This document shows positions 54,757-64,000 of a DNA stretch of 64,000 nucleotides, piece after piece. Where the stretch lies: NCBI GenBank assembly GCA_033807775.1, contig CM066326.1:91798873-91862872 (forward strand). Direction: 5' to 3'. Numbering within the stretch: position 1 is the first letter of the stretch; each line of letters begins with the position of its first letter. The notes beneath the pieces were generated by a model. The model worked only from the letters and a program-made list of their open reading frames with translations, did not search any database and was not told the DNA's origin. Made by a program: the position numbers and the translations under genes. Source of the DNA: Saussurea involucrata. Lineage: Eukaryota; Streptophyta; Magnoliopsida; Asterales; Asteraceae.

Positions 54757-57315
54757 ATACTACTGAAAAAACGAGTTCATCTGTTGCAAAAGCTAAACTA
54801 TATTTCTGTTTTGATGGTGAATGGGTGCAAGATAACAATGAGTGGAATTTTGCTTATAAATCTAAGCATGGTGTTAAAGTGTCAGTAAACTATACTTATC
54901 AGAAGTTTGTTGCATACGCCATGCAAAAATGTGGAATCAACTCTTCTGATATTTGCAAGTTAGTGTTTAAAAATGGCGATGGGTCATTTGTGGATTTATC
55001 CAACGATGGGGATATCTCTACTTTTCTGCACCTTGCAGTCGATTCAGAAAGACCCCCATTACTCTTTGTGTATCCCGGCGTATCCGACGGTGACGACGAC
55101 GGTGACGAGGAGGGTGATTCTCAACAAATAGAGCAGCCTGATTCTCAACAACAACAACAACCACCACCACCACCACTACAACCACACGAATGGCGTACTG
55201 CTGGAGTTGCTGATGACGAAACCCACGTTTTCAGAACGGGTAATTCTGAAATAGACAGATCAGACACAGATAATGATGATCACGAAGAATATACCCCTAG
55301 TAGAAAATCATGTAGTCAGATAAATGACTTTTTTGATATGCCCCCTATTCTTCCAGACTCCCATACCCAGACACAAAGCTACGAACCTACACCTTATATT
55401 CGTAGCGAAAGTTTAACATCGGGTCAGATATTCGATTCGAAGGATCTCTTAGCAAGTCAGATCGGACTCAAGTTCTTGGAAGAGGGTTTCCAAAGTCGCG
55501 TGCGGGCATCTGACAAAATCAAATACGTAGTTGAATGTGCTAGAGAAAAGTGTGAGTGGAGGTTGTACGCGATTCACACGGGTCCCAAAGGAGGGGCGAT
55601 AATGATTAGAAAGTTGCACGACGTACACATTTGTACGAGGACGCAACTTAATCCCCACCACAAACAAGTCGGCAAAAAGACTTTGGGTGCGATCCTGAAA
55701 AACAAATTTCTTGATGTTAGCAGGTCATTGCGTCCAAAGGACATCGTCCACGACGTTCACCGGCAGTTCGACGTCACGATTGATTACCACCAAGCGTGGT
55801 GTGCGCGCTGCCATGCACTGTTTATGGTGAGAGGCACGTTCGAGGAGTCGTATGAACGACTCCCGACAAATTTATATAATTTGCAGCTGCAGAACCCTGG
55901 TACTGTCACGCAGCTACGTACCGATTCACGTGGATGGTTTGAGATGTGCTTCGTGGCCCTTGGACCCGCGGTACGTATTTTAACACGTCATATGTTTACA
56001 CATTATAAACTATAACATTTACACATTATAAACTATAACATTTTAACCTATGTTTTTGCAGATCCGCACATTTCTGGAAAATCTACGTCGTGTCCTGATA
56101 ATAGACGCAGCCCATTTAAAGGGCCGTTACTTGGGTATGATGTTCCTGGCGGTTGCCATGGACGGGGATAACTCCATCGTTCCAGTAGCTTTCGGCGTAG
56201 GCAAGTCCGAAACCGGGGACGAGTGGACTTGATTTCTGTCCATGTTGAGACAAGCTATCGGAGACCCGCAAGGGTTGGTGTTTATGTCTGACAGGGCTCC
56301 TTCCATAAGCGCCGCAATCTCTGCCATGTATCCAAACGCCCCTCACGCCATATGCTGTCGACATTTGGAGATGAACGCCAAATTCAAGGACAAACGTATT
56401 ACCACCTACAAGGATGTCTATTGGGCGGCATGCAGAGCATATACGGATCGGGAGTTTAACAAGTACATGAATATGCTACGATACAGTGTCAAGGAAGCAG
56501 CCAAAGTCTTTGACGATGCTGGACCGGAGAGGTGGTCCGCGGCCCATTTTCCTGGACAACGGTATGACATTCTGACCTCGAATAGTGCAGAGTCTGTGAA
56601 TGCACTCTCCCGTTTTGCGCGTAGATGTCCGATTGTTAATCTTATGGACTACTTTCGGGCCTTTCAACAAGAGTGGTACCAAATTCGACGCCTAAAAGGA
56701 GCTAAGATACAAAACGCACTCGCACCAACGACGGAGAATATCGTTCAGTACAGGGCGCGTCGTGCGGCGACATGGCCGGTAAGAGCAATCGGGTATGGGA
56801 AGTACGAGGTGCATGATGACTATATTAACGCGATTGTGAATATGGAAGACCACCTTTGTTCGTGTCGCGGATGGGATAAATCTGGGTTACCGTGCGGCCA
56901 TGCCATCGCTGCAACAACATATATGGGTCGTACAGATTGCAGCGACTTGGCTGTACCTTTCTTCACGTCCGAATATTACCGGAAAACATACGTGGAGGTA
57001 ATAAACCCAGCTGGACCCCCTGCAGCATGGGTGTATCCACCCGACCCGCTTCCACCATGCTATCCACCTTTAATGGATAAGAACAGGGCCGGGAGACCGA
57101 GAAAGAACGACCGACGTCCATCACGTGGTGAAAGTTCGATACAACGAAGATGTACTCGGTGCCAATGCGTAGGACACACTCGTGGAGAGTGTCCAAATCC
57201 CGCCCCTTCAACCGTGCCAAGGAGACATTCTGTCAGTCACACCCCGGGCCCGTCACAGCTTGAACCATATGGAACAAACCCATATGATACTGTTGATCTA
57301 AACACTGATTTGTAA
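54757..57315 (+). pseudogene. mudrA: MULE transposase (mudrA type), one stop codon, no clear ATG
   Basis: The frame opens at about 54757, with no ATG before AKLYFCFDGEWVQDNNEW. Exon 1 ends at 55970 (donor GTACGT), and exon 2 starts at 56062. Order: N-terminal PB1-like MULE domain, an acidic/glutamine linker, a MuDR-type zinc-binding region (CAREKCEWRLYAIHTG), then the DDE core. Core residues visible are Asp in LIIDAAHLKGRYLG, Asp in FMSDRAPS, Cys/His in ICCRHLEMN and Glu in NSAESVN. A SWIM finger (CSCRGWDKSGLPCGHAIAA) and a CCHC knuckle (CTRCQCVGHTRGEC) close it. A TGA at 56230-56232 stands where relatives have tryptophan after GDEWT. Otherwise both exons are open, so inactivation looks recent. 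The enzyme cuts and joins element ends in the nucleus. Confidence 0.93.
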
Positions 57316-57317
57316 AT

Positions 57318-57997
57318 GATATATATACACACATACATATGCTTCTAAATGAACATTGATAACACAGCTAGTTTGTAAATGATATATATATATTCGTATT
57401 ATATATTTACACACATAAAGAAAATAGGAGACCTTCAATTTTTCTTAGTATTTTCTTGACCTTGTTCTTGCATCCATGGCAGTGAATGTTAACTCTGAGT
57501 ACACATGTCTGTTTATATATTCATATTAGATACGTTTTAATTTTAACAAATTACACCATTATAGTTAATTATTTAATTTATGGTACATCTCATATTTTTT
57601 TTTCAATTTTGTTTTACACTCCTATCGCATTAACATAATAATCATATATTAACTAATTCATTAAATCGTTTTAAATTATTATTATTTGAATGTGTTTATA
57701 GATATCGTGAATGGCAATAGGAGAAGGTAGAATTGTTTATAAATGGGGTTTTGACAAGTTGGTATCACTGGACTCATTTAAGAATTATGAAAATGGGTAT
57801 TTGGCGAATGATGATTCATGTGTGTTTAAAACACTTCAGCTCCAAACACACATGAATCATCATTCGTCAAATACCTATTTTCACAATTCTTAAATGAGTT
57901 CAGTGATACCAACTTGTCAAAACCCCATTTCATATTATATATATACACACACATACATATGCTTCTAAATGAACATTGATAACACAACTAGTTTGTA
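57318..57997. repeat. 60-bp direct repeat bracketing the MATH hairpin insert
   Basis: A segment containing ATGCTTCTAAATGAACATTG and ending CTAGTTTGTA occurs at about 57317-57377 and again at 57935-57997, two or three bases different. Between them lies a 557-bp insert made of the shared AT-rich module and the MATH hairpin. The first copy follows the transposase stop codon directly. Confidence 0.85.
57702..57935. pseudogene. MATH gene fragment as a hairpin in MULE D
   Basis: Plus arm 57741-57828 (WGFDKLVSLDSFKNYENGYL, CVF) and minus arm 57844-57931 are inverted copies separated by about 15 nt, so the DNA or RNA folds into a stem of about 88 bp. The acceptor-like TTTATAG is at about 57695-57702. 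The fragment is shorter than in MULE A. Confidence 0.8.
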
Positions 57998-58020
57998 TTC
58001 CATCCAACAAGCTCTTCATC

Positions 58021-58216
58021 TTCAATCTTTCTGACCCTTCTTCAACGGCTTCTGCTTTTGCAACCACGTATGGCCATTGTGTACCACAACCCACACACAC
58101 TTTAGCAAATGAGTTGACTTCAATCTTTCTGACCCTTCTTCAACAGCTTCTGCTTTTGCAACCACGTATGGCCATTGTGTACCACAACCCACACACACTT
58201 TAGCAAATGAGTTGAG
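58021..58216. repeat. 98-bp tandem duplication, unknown origin
   Basis: Two units starting TTCAATCTTTCTGACCCTTC differ at one or two bases (58021-58118, 58119-58216). A minus-strand frame through the right unit reads VRGYLIHGPTPLVEYMTTLN, which looks protein-like, but I do not recognise it. It could be another captured exon. Confidence 0.6.
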
Positions 58217-58436
58217 GGTTGTCATATATTCTACAAGAGGAGTAGGCCCATGAATGAGGTAACCTCTGACTTGACCTTGCATGATGTATCCAACCTAACC
58301 GTGGTTCAGCAGCTTAAAAACTACTTTTCAGAGAAATTAACAACAACAAAAAATACAAAACAACAACACAGTAAAAAAAATACAAACAACAACACAGTAA
58401 AAAAAATACAAAACAAAAAAAAAATATAACCACCAC

Positions 58437-58760
58437 CTACTTAAAAATTGATTTAGTTTCATCAATCCAAGCTTGCTTCTCGTTTACCTTCGCTTGAATA
58501 ATTGCGAAGTCTTGCAGAATATGGTGAATTGGTTCTTGTTCTCGACGAACACGAGCCTCCCGAGCTTTTATATCCCCTTTCATCCTTTTGATCTCCCTGT
58601 CTTCCTCTTCGATCTTTCTCAAATGGACTGCCTTCCTGTCCATAATTTTTTTCCACTCTTCTGTTAGTTCATCTATCTCCTTTTCCTTTTTTGCTATGGC
58701 GACCTCGATTTGAGGTGGCATTTTTTCAGGAGTAGACTTAGGGTTTGATGACGATGCCAT
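58437..58760 (-). CDS. Small coiled-coil protein of MULE D, convergent to transposase
   Basis: A 107-codon frame starting ATGGCATCGTC in a strong plant context (CACAAATGGC), ending just inside the terminal inverted repeat region. After a short serine/proline start (ASSSNPKSTPEKMPPQIEVA) the rest is a charged helix: EKEIDELTEEWKKIMDRK, then RKIEEEDREIKRMKGDIKAR and NEKQAWIDETKSIFK. It predicts a coiled coil; no catalytic motif. Its position, converging on the transposase gene, resembles mudrB in maize MuDR, but there is no sequence evidence for homology. Intact frame. Confidence 0.6.
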   Translation of the reverse strand: MASSSNPKSTPEKMPPQIEVAIAKKEKEIDELTEEWKKIMDRKAVHLRKIEEEDREIKRMKGDIKAREARVRREQEPIHHILQDFAIIQAKVNEKQAWIDETKSIFK

Positions 58761-59278
58761 TTGTGGATGAAATGAGAGAAGAGAGAAATCAATTCAAAGA
58801 AAGAAAGCAAGAGAGAAATCAAGAAAGAAAGCAAGAGGAAGTGTGAATTGTGAATTGCATACTACTGATATTTATGGATGAAATCTCAAACATGCAAATG
58901 AATTTCAACCACAAATCGGTCTTCAAAGTACAATAATTGTGGAAAAAAACAGTAAAAGCATGCAAGATTCGTCTAAGTACAGGGGCTGAAAGTGTAAATT
59001 TTCAGGGACCAAAAGTGTAAATTTTCAGGGACCAAAAGTGTAAATTTTGGTCCATCGCGGGCTGCGATCGCGGGCAGGGACCAAAAGTGCACCGCGGCCA
59101 AAGTTGAGGGGCTTCGCGGGCCATTTGGGGCCAAAATACGTGCCACGTCAGCCCTAGCCCGCGATCGCGGGATCCATCGCGGGTATTTTGGGTATTTTTG
59201 CAAAATGAAATTTTTTTAGGGTATTTCGGTAACAGTTGGTCAAACTTTGGGTATTTTAATTAATTTCCCTTTTTTTAT

Positions 59279-59868
59279 GGGAATTTAATTAAAATACCCA
59301 TTTGTTGACTTTGACTACCTAAAATACCCATTTTTTTTCAACTTTTGCTAAAATACCCATTTTCCCGCGATATGTCCCGCGATCGCGGGATAGGGTATTT
59401 TTTTTTGTAAATTTTGATCCCGCTATGGCAAGATGGCCGTACCCAATTTGTGATTTGTGATTTTAAATGTTACACTTTCAACCCCTATAGTTATTTACTT
59501 ACTTTACTTTTATACTTTTTACTTTCCTAATTTTAATTTTACACCTTAATCATATTAACACATATAATCGTATTATTAACTAAAATATGTTAAAAAATAC
59601 GTTTTAATTTTAACAAGTTACACCATTGTACTCGTCTCTTCGATACCTTCGAAATGAGCCCAATATTGAATATTTTTGGATTTATTTATTTTATTATATA
59701 TTATATATACTACATAAAAATATTTTTAATATTTACAATTCATACCCTTATAGGTAGTTATTTAATTTATGGTACATTTCTTACTTTTTCAATTTTCGTT
59801 TTACACTCCTATCGCATTAACATAATAATCATATATTAACTAATTGATTAAATCATCCAATTATTTGG

Positions 59869-59906
<38 letters not shown>

Positions 59907-60654
59907 ACTCCTTAACATATTTTATCGTAATTATGTATGTTAATGTGATATGTTAAAACGTATATATATTTATCGAACTTCTTAACATATTTTAACGTAA
60001 TTATGTATGTTAATGTGATATGTTAAAACGTATTTTTTAAAACGAATAATTTAAAACGAATAATTTAAAACGATTTAATCAATTAGTTAATATATGATTA
60101 TTATGTTAATGCGATAGGAGTGTAAAACAAAATTGAAAAAACAAGAGATGTACCATAAATTAAATAATTAACTATAAGGGTATGAATTGTAAATATTAAA
60201 AATATTTTTATGTAGTATATATATGATATATAATAAAATAAATAAATCCAAAAATATTCAATATTGGGATCATTTCGAAGGTATCGAAGAGACGAGTACA
60301 ATGGTGTAACTTGTTAAAATTAAAACGTATTTTTTAACGTATTTTAGTTAATAATACGATTATATGTGTTAATATGATGAAGGTGTAAAATTAAAATTAG
60401 GAAAGTAAAAGGTATAAAAGTAAAGTAAGTAAATAACTATATGGGTTGAAAGTGTAACATTTAAAATCACAAATCACAAATTGGGTACCGCCGCGGGACT
60501 CATCCCGCCATAGCGGGATCAAAATTTACAAAAAATACCCTATCCTGCGATCGCGTGACATATCGCGGGAAAAATGGGTATTTTGGCAAAAGTTGAAAAT
60601 ATTGAGTATTTTAGGTAGTCAAAGTCAACAAATGAGTATTTTAATTAAATTCCC
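59279..60654. mobile_element. MULE E: non-coding foldback MULE abutting D
   Basis: Exact 9-bp duplications TTTTTTTAT at 59270-59278 and 60655-60663. Ends GGGAATTTAATTAAAAT and inverse. Palindrome CCCGCGATCGCGGG at 59376-59389 and a decayed copy CCTGCGATCGCGTG at 60544-60557, 97 bp from each end. The arms carry the AT-rich module of A-C. A TA tract (59872-59902) and a 67-bp tandem repeat (CTTAACATATTTTAACGTAA type) occupy the centre. No gene or MATH fragment. Confidence 0.93.
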
Positions 60655-60663
60655 TTTTTTTAT

Positions 60664-61260
60664 TCAGTTATGTTATATTTTTTTTAAACTATAGTATAAA
60701 AAGTAAATTTTTTTGAAAGAGTAATTACATTTAACTTCAACAACTATTTATTTCAACAATTTTAATATTAGTTATATTATTAAAATATTTAATACATTCA
60801 AAAAACTATTATTTTTCTTTCTTAAATATTAAAGTTTAGTATTTTTTATTGATGAAAAAAAAACTATTATTTCTCCTTTTTATATAAAGTATTAGAGATT
60901 TATTGATGTTTGAGAATTTTCACATTCTCTCTTTCTATCATAGTTGATGGAGTAAAAAATATTTTAAATCTCTAAAATACGTTTTTAGCATAATTGTTGG
61001 TGATCCTTTAAAAGTCCAAATTTTAAGAAAAAATTTACATTTCGCTCAAGATTCTTTACTGTTTAGAATATAATAAAAATTTGTTTCTTTTCATGAAAAC
61101 CATATCCGTAGAGTTCTTTAAGAACTCGACATTCTGTCTAATGTTTTCTCCATTTTAAAAATATGTTAGAACAAAAATTTGTCCAAAATCTTCATTTCAA
61201 AGGATCCGTAGAAGATGTTATGAATGATACTATTATTTTTTGTAATTTTCAGTTGAGTTA
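60664..61260. other. AT-rich intergenic region
   Basis: No recognised gene. Phrases such as TAGCATAATTGTTGGTGATC near 60985 suggest a decayed Tourist-like MITE. Confidence 0.4.
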
Positions 61261-61543
61261 GGGGCTATTTGGCGGTTGCTGAATGATTTAGTGCAGAATG
61301 ATTAACTGGTCAGAATGATTAAGAGGCTTTTATGATATAGTGCAAAATAAAATATGGTTGTTTGGTAATTGTTTAGAATGAAATCATGGTGCTGAATGGT
61401 TAAGAGAGGCCTAGGATGCTAAATCTTTCAAATGGTTTTAGTTACATTAAGAGGCATACATTTTTTTTGCCAAACATGACTTACCTCTTAGCGATTAAGA
61501 TGTTGACTCTTAATGAAACCATTAAGAGGTAAACAAACAGCCC
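61261..61543. mobile_element. Tourist/Harbinger-like MITE, inverted mate of 12271-12554
   Basis: Starts GGGGCTATTTGGCGG and ends AACAAACAGCCC, flanked by TTA on both sides (61258-61260, 61544-61546). Lies about 200 bp upstream of the FORKED-like gene's TATA box. Confidence 0.8.
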
Positions 61544-61735
61544 TTAGAGTTATTTAACCACAATGCTTATTTTTATTAATAAATATTTAATTTTAAAATA
61601 ATGTAAAATATGTTATAGGAGGAACTTTTTTATTATTTTCCTTGTTAAATTTTTGACGGATCCAAAAACAAACCTTTTTTCCAAATATGGTTGACCCGAC
61701 CCGAATATAACGAGAGTTCAAACACTAACATCGTC

Positions 61736-61743
61736 TATAAAAA
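61736..61743 (+). promoter_or_regulatory. TATA box of the FORKED-like gene
   Basis: TATAAAAA lies 49-56 bp upstream of the ATG, which leaves room for a leader of about 20-25 nt. Confidence 0.6.
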
Positions 61744-61791
61744 GTTATCTCCCAAAACCAAATAATAACTTAACCCCCACACCACCGGAAA

Positions 61792-62443
61792 ATGGACAGT
61801 TTGTGGCAGGAGCAGAATTCCGGCGGTGGATTTCCGTTTCCGGAGAGTCCACGGAAGCCGATGGAGTTCTTATCAAGGTCATGGAGTGATGCTACTCTTC
61901 AAGTCTCAAAAACTCTGCATTCTCCGCCATCACCGTTGATTTCTAAGGCGCGAACAACGACCGCTACTCTTACCGCCACAAACTCCAATCCTCCGCCGGA
62001 GAACAACAGTGTTTTCGGTGTCGACGCAGCGGAGGAGTCGTCGACATCGTCTTCGCTTTCCGGCACCACGTTTTCCTTCGCTTCCTCCGCCACTTCACAG
62101 CTCGTGCTTGAACGAATCATGTCTCAATCGGTGAGTTTCCGTTTCTACTCTCTAGGTAAATACGATTCAGGCTCAGGTACTTTAAATTGTTTTGTTAGTT
62201 ATTCGTAGATCAGATTATTTTCGTGTGTTGTGAACAGAATCACAGATCACAGATCACGCCATGGAGGTGATGGTATTTAATGCTTTGAATGATTAATTAA
62301 TAGTAAAGTGATTGGGGCAGGATATATCGCCATTAGCGTCAGGGAGGCTTTCACACAGTAGTGGACCACTGAATCCGTCGCACATGGAGGAAATCGATAG
62401 TCCACATATCTCACCGTCCGACGAATACGACGACGTCGTTAAG
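61792..62443 (+). CDS. FORKED-like / VAN3-binding protein (DUF828), first two exons
   Basis: Exon 1 61792-62130 (113 codons, donor GTGAGT) and exon 2 62321-62443 (41 codons, donor GTATTA) join in frame. Then comes an intron that runs past the window end. Exon 1 has the family's PFPESPRKPMEFLSRSWSDA motif, then a serine-rich stretch (STSSSLSGTTFSFASSATSQ) and LERIMSQS. Exon 2 has SGRLSHSSGPLNPSHMEE and SPSDEYDDVVK, matching the conserved N-terminal DUF828 half. The rest, including the C-terminal PH-like domain, would follow outside. Family members bind the ARF-GAP VAN3 and help direct auxin carriers during leaf vein patterning at the trans-Golgi and plasma membrane. Both exons are intact. Confidence 0.88.
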
Positions 62444-62645
62444 GTATTACTTCTCCGTTTTAAATATCCTGTTTCAGTCTCTCTCGCTTTTTTGTCGTTA
62501 TTTGATCGTATGTTGGAAACTATGTGCACTTTATCATATTCCCAAAAGGTTAATTTAGTCGAATGACATTTTGCAAGTGTTTTATAAGGATGTGAGATTA
62601 AATTAGCTTTTAATTAAATACATGACCTCTCTGTTTATTAAAAAA

Positions 62646-62880
62646 GGGTTGAGTTCTACTGAGAAATGTCAAATTTGGTGAGAAACATAAGAAATGGTTA
62701 TCAACCGTTGGATGATAAATGAATGAACATTAAGATTAGATGCACCGAGATGCACCAAATCAATTCTCTTTGAAGCCGCAATTCATGAGAGGGTATTTGA
62801 TTAAAAGTGATAACGGTTTAAAAGTACTTCTCACACTTCTCACCAAAAATGACATTTCTCACATGATCTGTGCCCCTGAG
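62646..62880. mobile_element. GTGAGAAG MITE, copy d (diverged, inverted)
   Basis: Begins GGGTTGAGTTC and keeps the core phrases CAACCGTTGGATG, GATGCACC, GCAATTCATGAGAGGG and ACTTCTCACACTTCTCACC in the opposite orientation to copies a-c. The far end has diverged. In intron 2 of the FORKED-like gene. Confidence 0.75.
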
Positions 62881-63153
62881 AGGACATGTACGTAATTAAA
62901 ATTTCATTTAAGATTATATCTATAAATTTCATGTTTTCTAGTATATCTGTAAGTTTTAACAAGGAACGAGACTTGTTTGAACCAGGGTCCTTTTAGACGA
63001 AGATTGTTGACCTAAAAAGTTTTAGAAGGTTATGATTCTAATTGGAAAATGAGAACCTATTTAAGATCGTTCATCCAAAGGACCCCATCCCATAATGTAT
63101 ATCTTCAATCATTGATACGGCTATTTAATGACAAGTGTTTTTTAAATTCCTAA

Positions 63154-63443
63154 GGCCATCCGCAGCGCCTTCGGGCTTGGCTGCGGGTTTGGCTGCGGGT
63201 TTCAAGGGCTCCTTCGGGTAGTGATGCAGGGATCTGCGGGCTTGGCTTCCGGGCTTGAAAACCCGCTGAACCCGAGGGTGTATGTGAGAGGAGGGTGAGG
63301 GTGGGGTGGGTTGCGGGTTCCATAATAGCATCGGGTACCCGGTAAACCATTTTAGGGTAAGGAGAGGGTTAGGAGAAAAACTGATGTGGCGCTGATGTGG
63401 CGTTGAGGGCTTGAGGGCTTTTAGTTATGCGCTGCGGATGGCC
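63154..63443. mobile_element. PIF/Harbinger MITE with perfect 15-bp inverted repeats
   Basis: Ends GGCCATCCGCAGCGC at both sides (inverted), flanked by TAA (63151-63153, 63444-63446). Its right interior (TTTTAGGGTAAGGAGAGGGT, CTGATGTGGC) matches the Harbinger element at 52643-54097. In intron 2 of the FORKED-like gene. Confidence 0.92.
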
Positions 63444-63523
63444 TAAGTGGCAGAAGTTCATTTAGCTAAATAACCCTGTATAATAGGGATTTTAGGTATA
63501 TAACCTTAAAATAAGTGGTTTGG

Positions 63524-63719
63524 GTTTCGATAAGAAGTTGAAGTTAACATGAGAAGCGTGAGAATTAGTTATCAGTCGTTGGATGAGAAATGGATGCACC
63601 AGAACAATTCCTTTCCAAGCCGCAATTCATGAGGGGGCATTTGATTAAAAGTGATCAACGGTTCAGATCCACTTCTCACCCTTCTCACGTAAACCTCAAT
63701 TTCTCACTCGATCCTTCGA
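63524..63719. mobile_element. GTGAGAAG MITE, copy e (inverted)
   Basis: Carries GAAGTTGAAGTTAACATGAG, GCAATTCATGAGGGGGCATT and CTTCTCACGTAAACC, ending GATCCTTCG, the inverse of the copies at 14809 and 16491. In intron 2 of the FORKED-like gene. Confidence 0.8.
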
Positions 63720-63799
63720 CATATAAGATTTAAATATATGACATTCTCATGAATATGAAGCCATTTTTTCTTTAATAAATCAGGAGGTCATAGGTCACT

Positions 63800-63891
63800 G
63801 ATTTAATTAAGAGCATCTCCAATGCATAACCTTTATATAGGTTTTGATTTAATTAAGAGCATCTCCAATGCATAACCTTTATATAGGTTTT
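63800..63891. repeat. 46-bp tandem duplication at the start of a MITE
   Basis: Two adjacent identical units starting GATTTAATTAAGAGCATCTC and ending TATATAGGTTTT. The unit contains a Tourist-like terminus (GAGCATCTCCAATGC), so a MITE probably begins here and continues past the window. Confidence 0.8.
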
Positions 63892-64000
63892 TACTATTAG
63901 AAAAAGTCTTTCAAAAGCTTTTTTTAGCATTGGAATGAAAGACTTATTAGTGAAAGGGTTGGTGTATTATAACCTTTTGAAGCAAAAGCTTTTTACAATA

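Larger units (their letters stand above)
54204..59269 (+). mobile_element. MULE D: near-autonomous MULE with transposase gene
   Basis: Flanks TTTTTTTAA (54195-54203) and TTTTTTTAT (59270-59278) match at 8 of 9. Terminal inverted repeats of about 380 bp run from GGGAAATTAATTAAAAT to a GACCGATTTGTGGTTGAAAT segment (54204-54585, 58888-59269). Palindrome CCCGCGATCGCGGG at 54303-54316 and 59158-59171, 99 and 98 bp from the ends. Contents: transposase (plus), a MATH hairpin, a 98-bp tandem duplication and a convergent coiled-coil frame (minus). The right neighbour, E, begins directly after the 9-bp flank. Confidence 0.93.

Overview
The window is nuclear DNA of a flowering plant. It has two multi-exon plant genes with GT-AG introns, and plant LTR retrotransposons with tRNA-Asp and tRNA-iMet primer sites. 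The rest is mostly Mutator, PIF/Harbinger, hAT and Stowaway type DNA transposons. A eudicot, perhaps Asteraceae, is my guess from the style of the transposon proteins; nothing here proves the family.

Layout. 1-2100: left part of a minus-strand Athila-type Ty3 element (gag, primer site, 5' LTR). 2101-8045: minus-strand Tekay-like element with a 3-kb LTR and an internal region lacking gag-pol, inserted in a decayed LINE (8046-8543). 8544-12700: small inverted-repeat elements in AT-rich DNA. 12720-22300: an intact 15-coding-exon NIMA-related kinase (NEK) gene, plus strand, 623 codons, with introns full of small transposons. 22300-25730: a TRIM-like solo LTR, a hAT-like element, a SINE and MITEs. 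25731-60654: a dense block of Mutator-like elements (MULEs). 60664-64000: intergenic DNA and the 5' end of a FORKED-like/VAN3-binding (DUF828) gene, plus strand, running off the window.

The most notable content is one MULE family with five members here: A 25731-27966, B 31437-42773, C 46851-51304, D 54204-59269 and E 59279-60654. Each starts GGGA and ends with the inverted sequence, has a 9-bp target duplication, and carries a GC-rich 14-bp palindrome (CCCGCGATCGCGGG or a near variant) 97-103 bp in from both ends. D carries a MULE transposase gene broken by one stop codon, and B carries a Ulp1/C48-protease gene of the DUF1985 type. A, B and D carry pieces of a host MATH-domain gene, several arranged as hairpins. 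A second MULE family (F1-F3, 29011-31237) stands as three tandem insertions sharing 9-bp target motifs; F3 has captured the first exons of a HAK/KUP potassium transporter gene.

Nesting gives a relative history: solo LTRs sit inside B and C, B sits in a duplicated segment whose empty copy survives at 44503-44511, and E sits in the target duplication of D.
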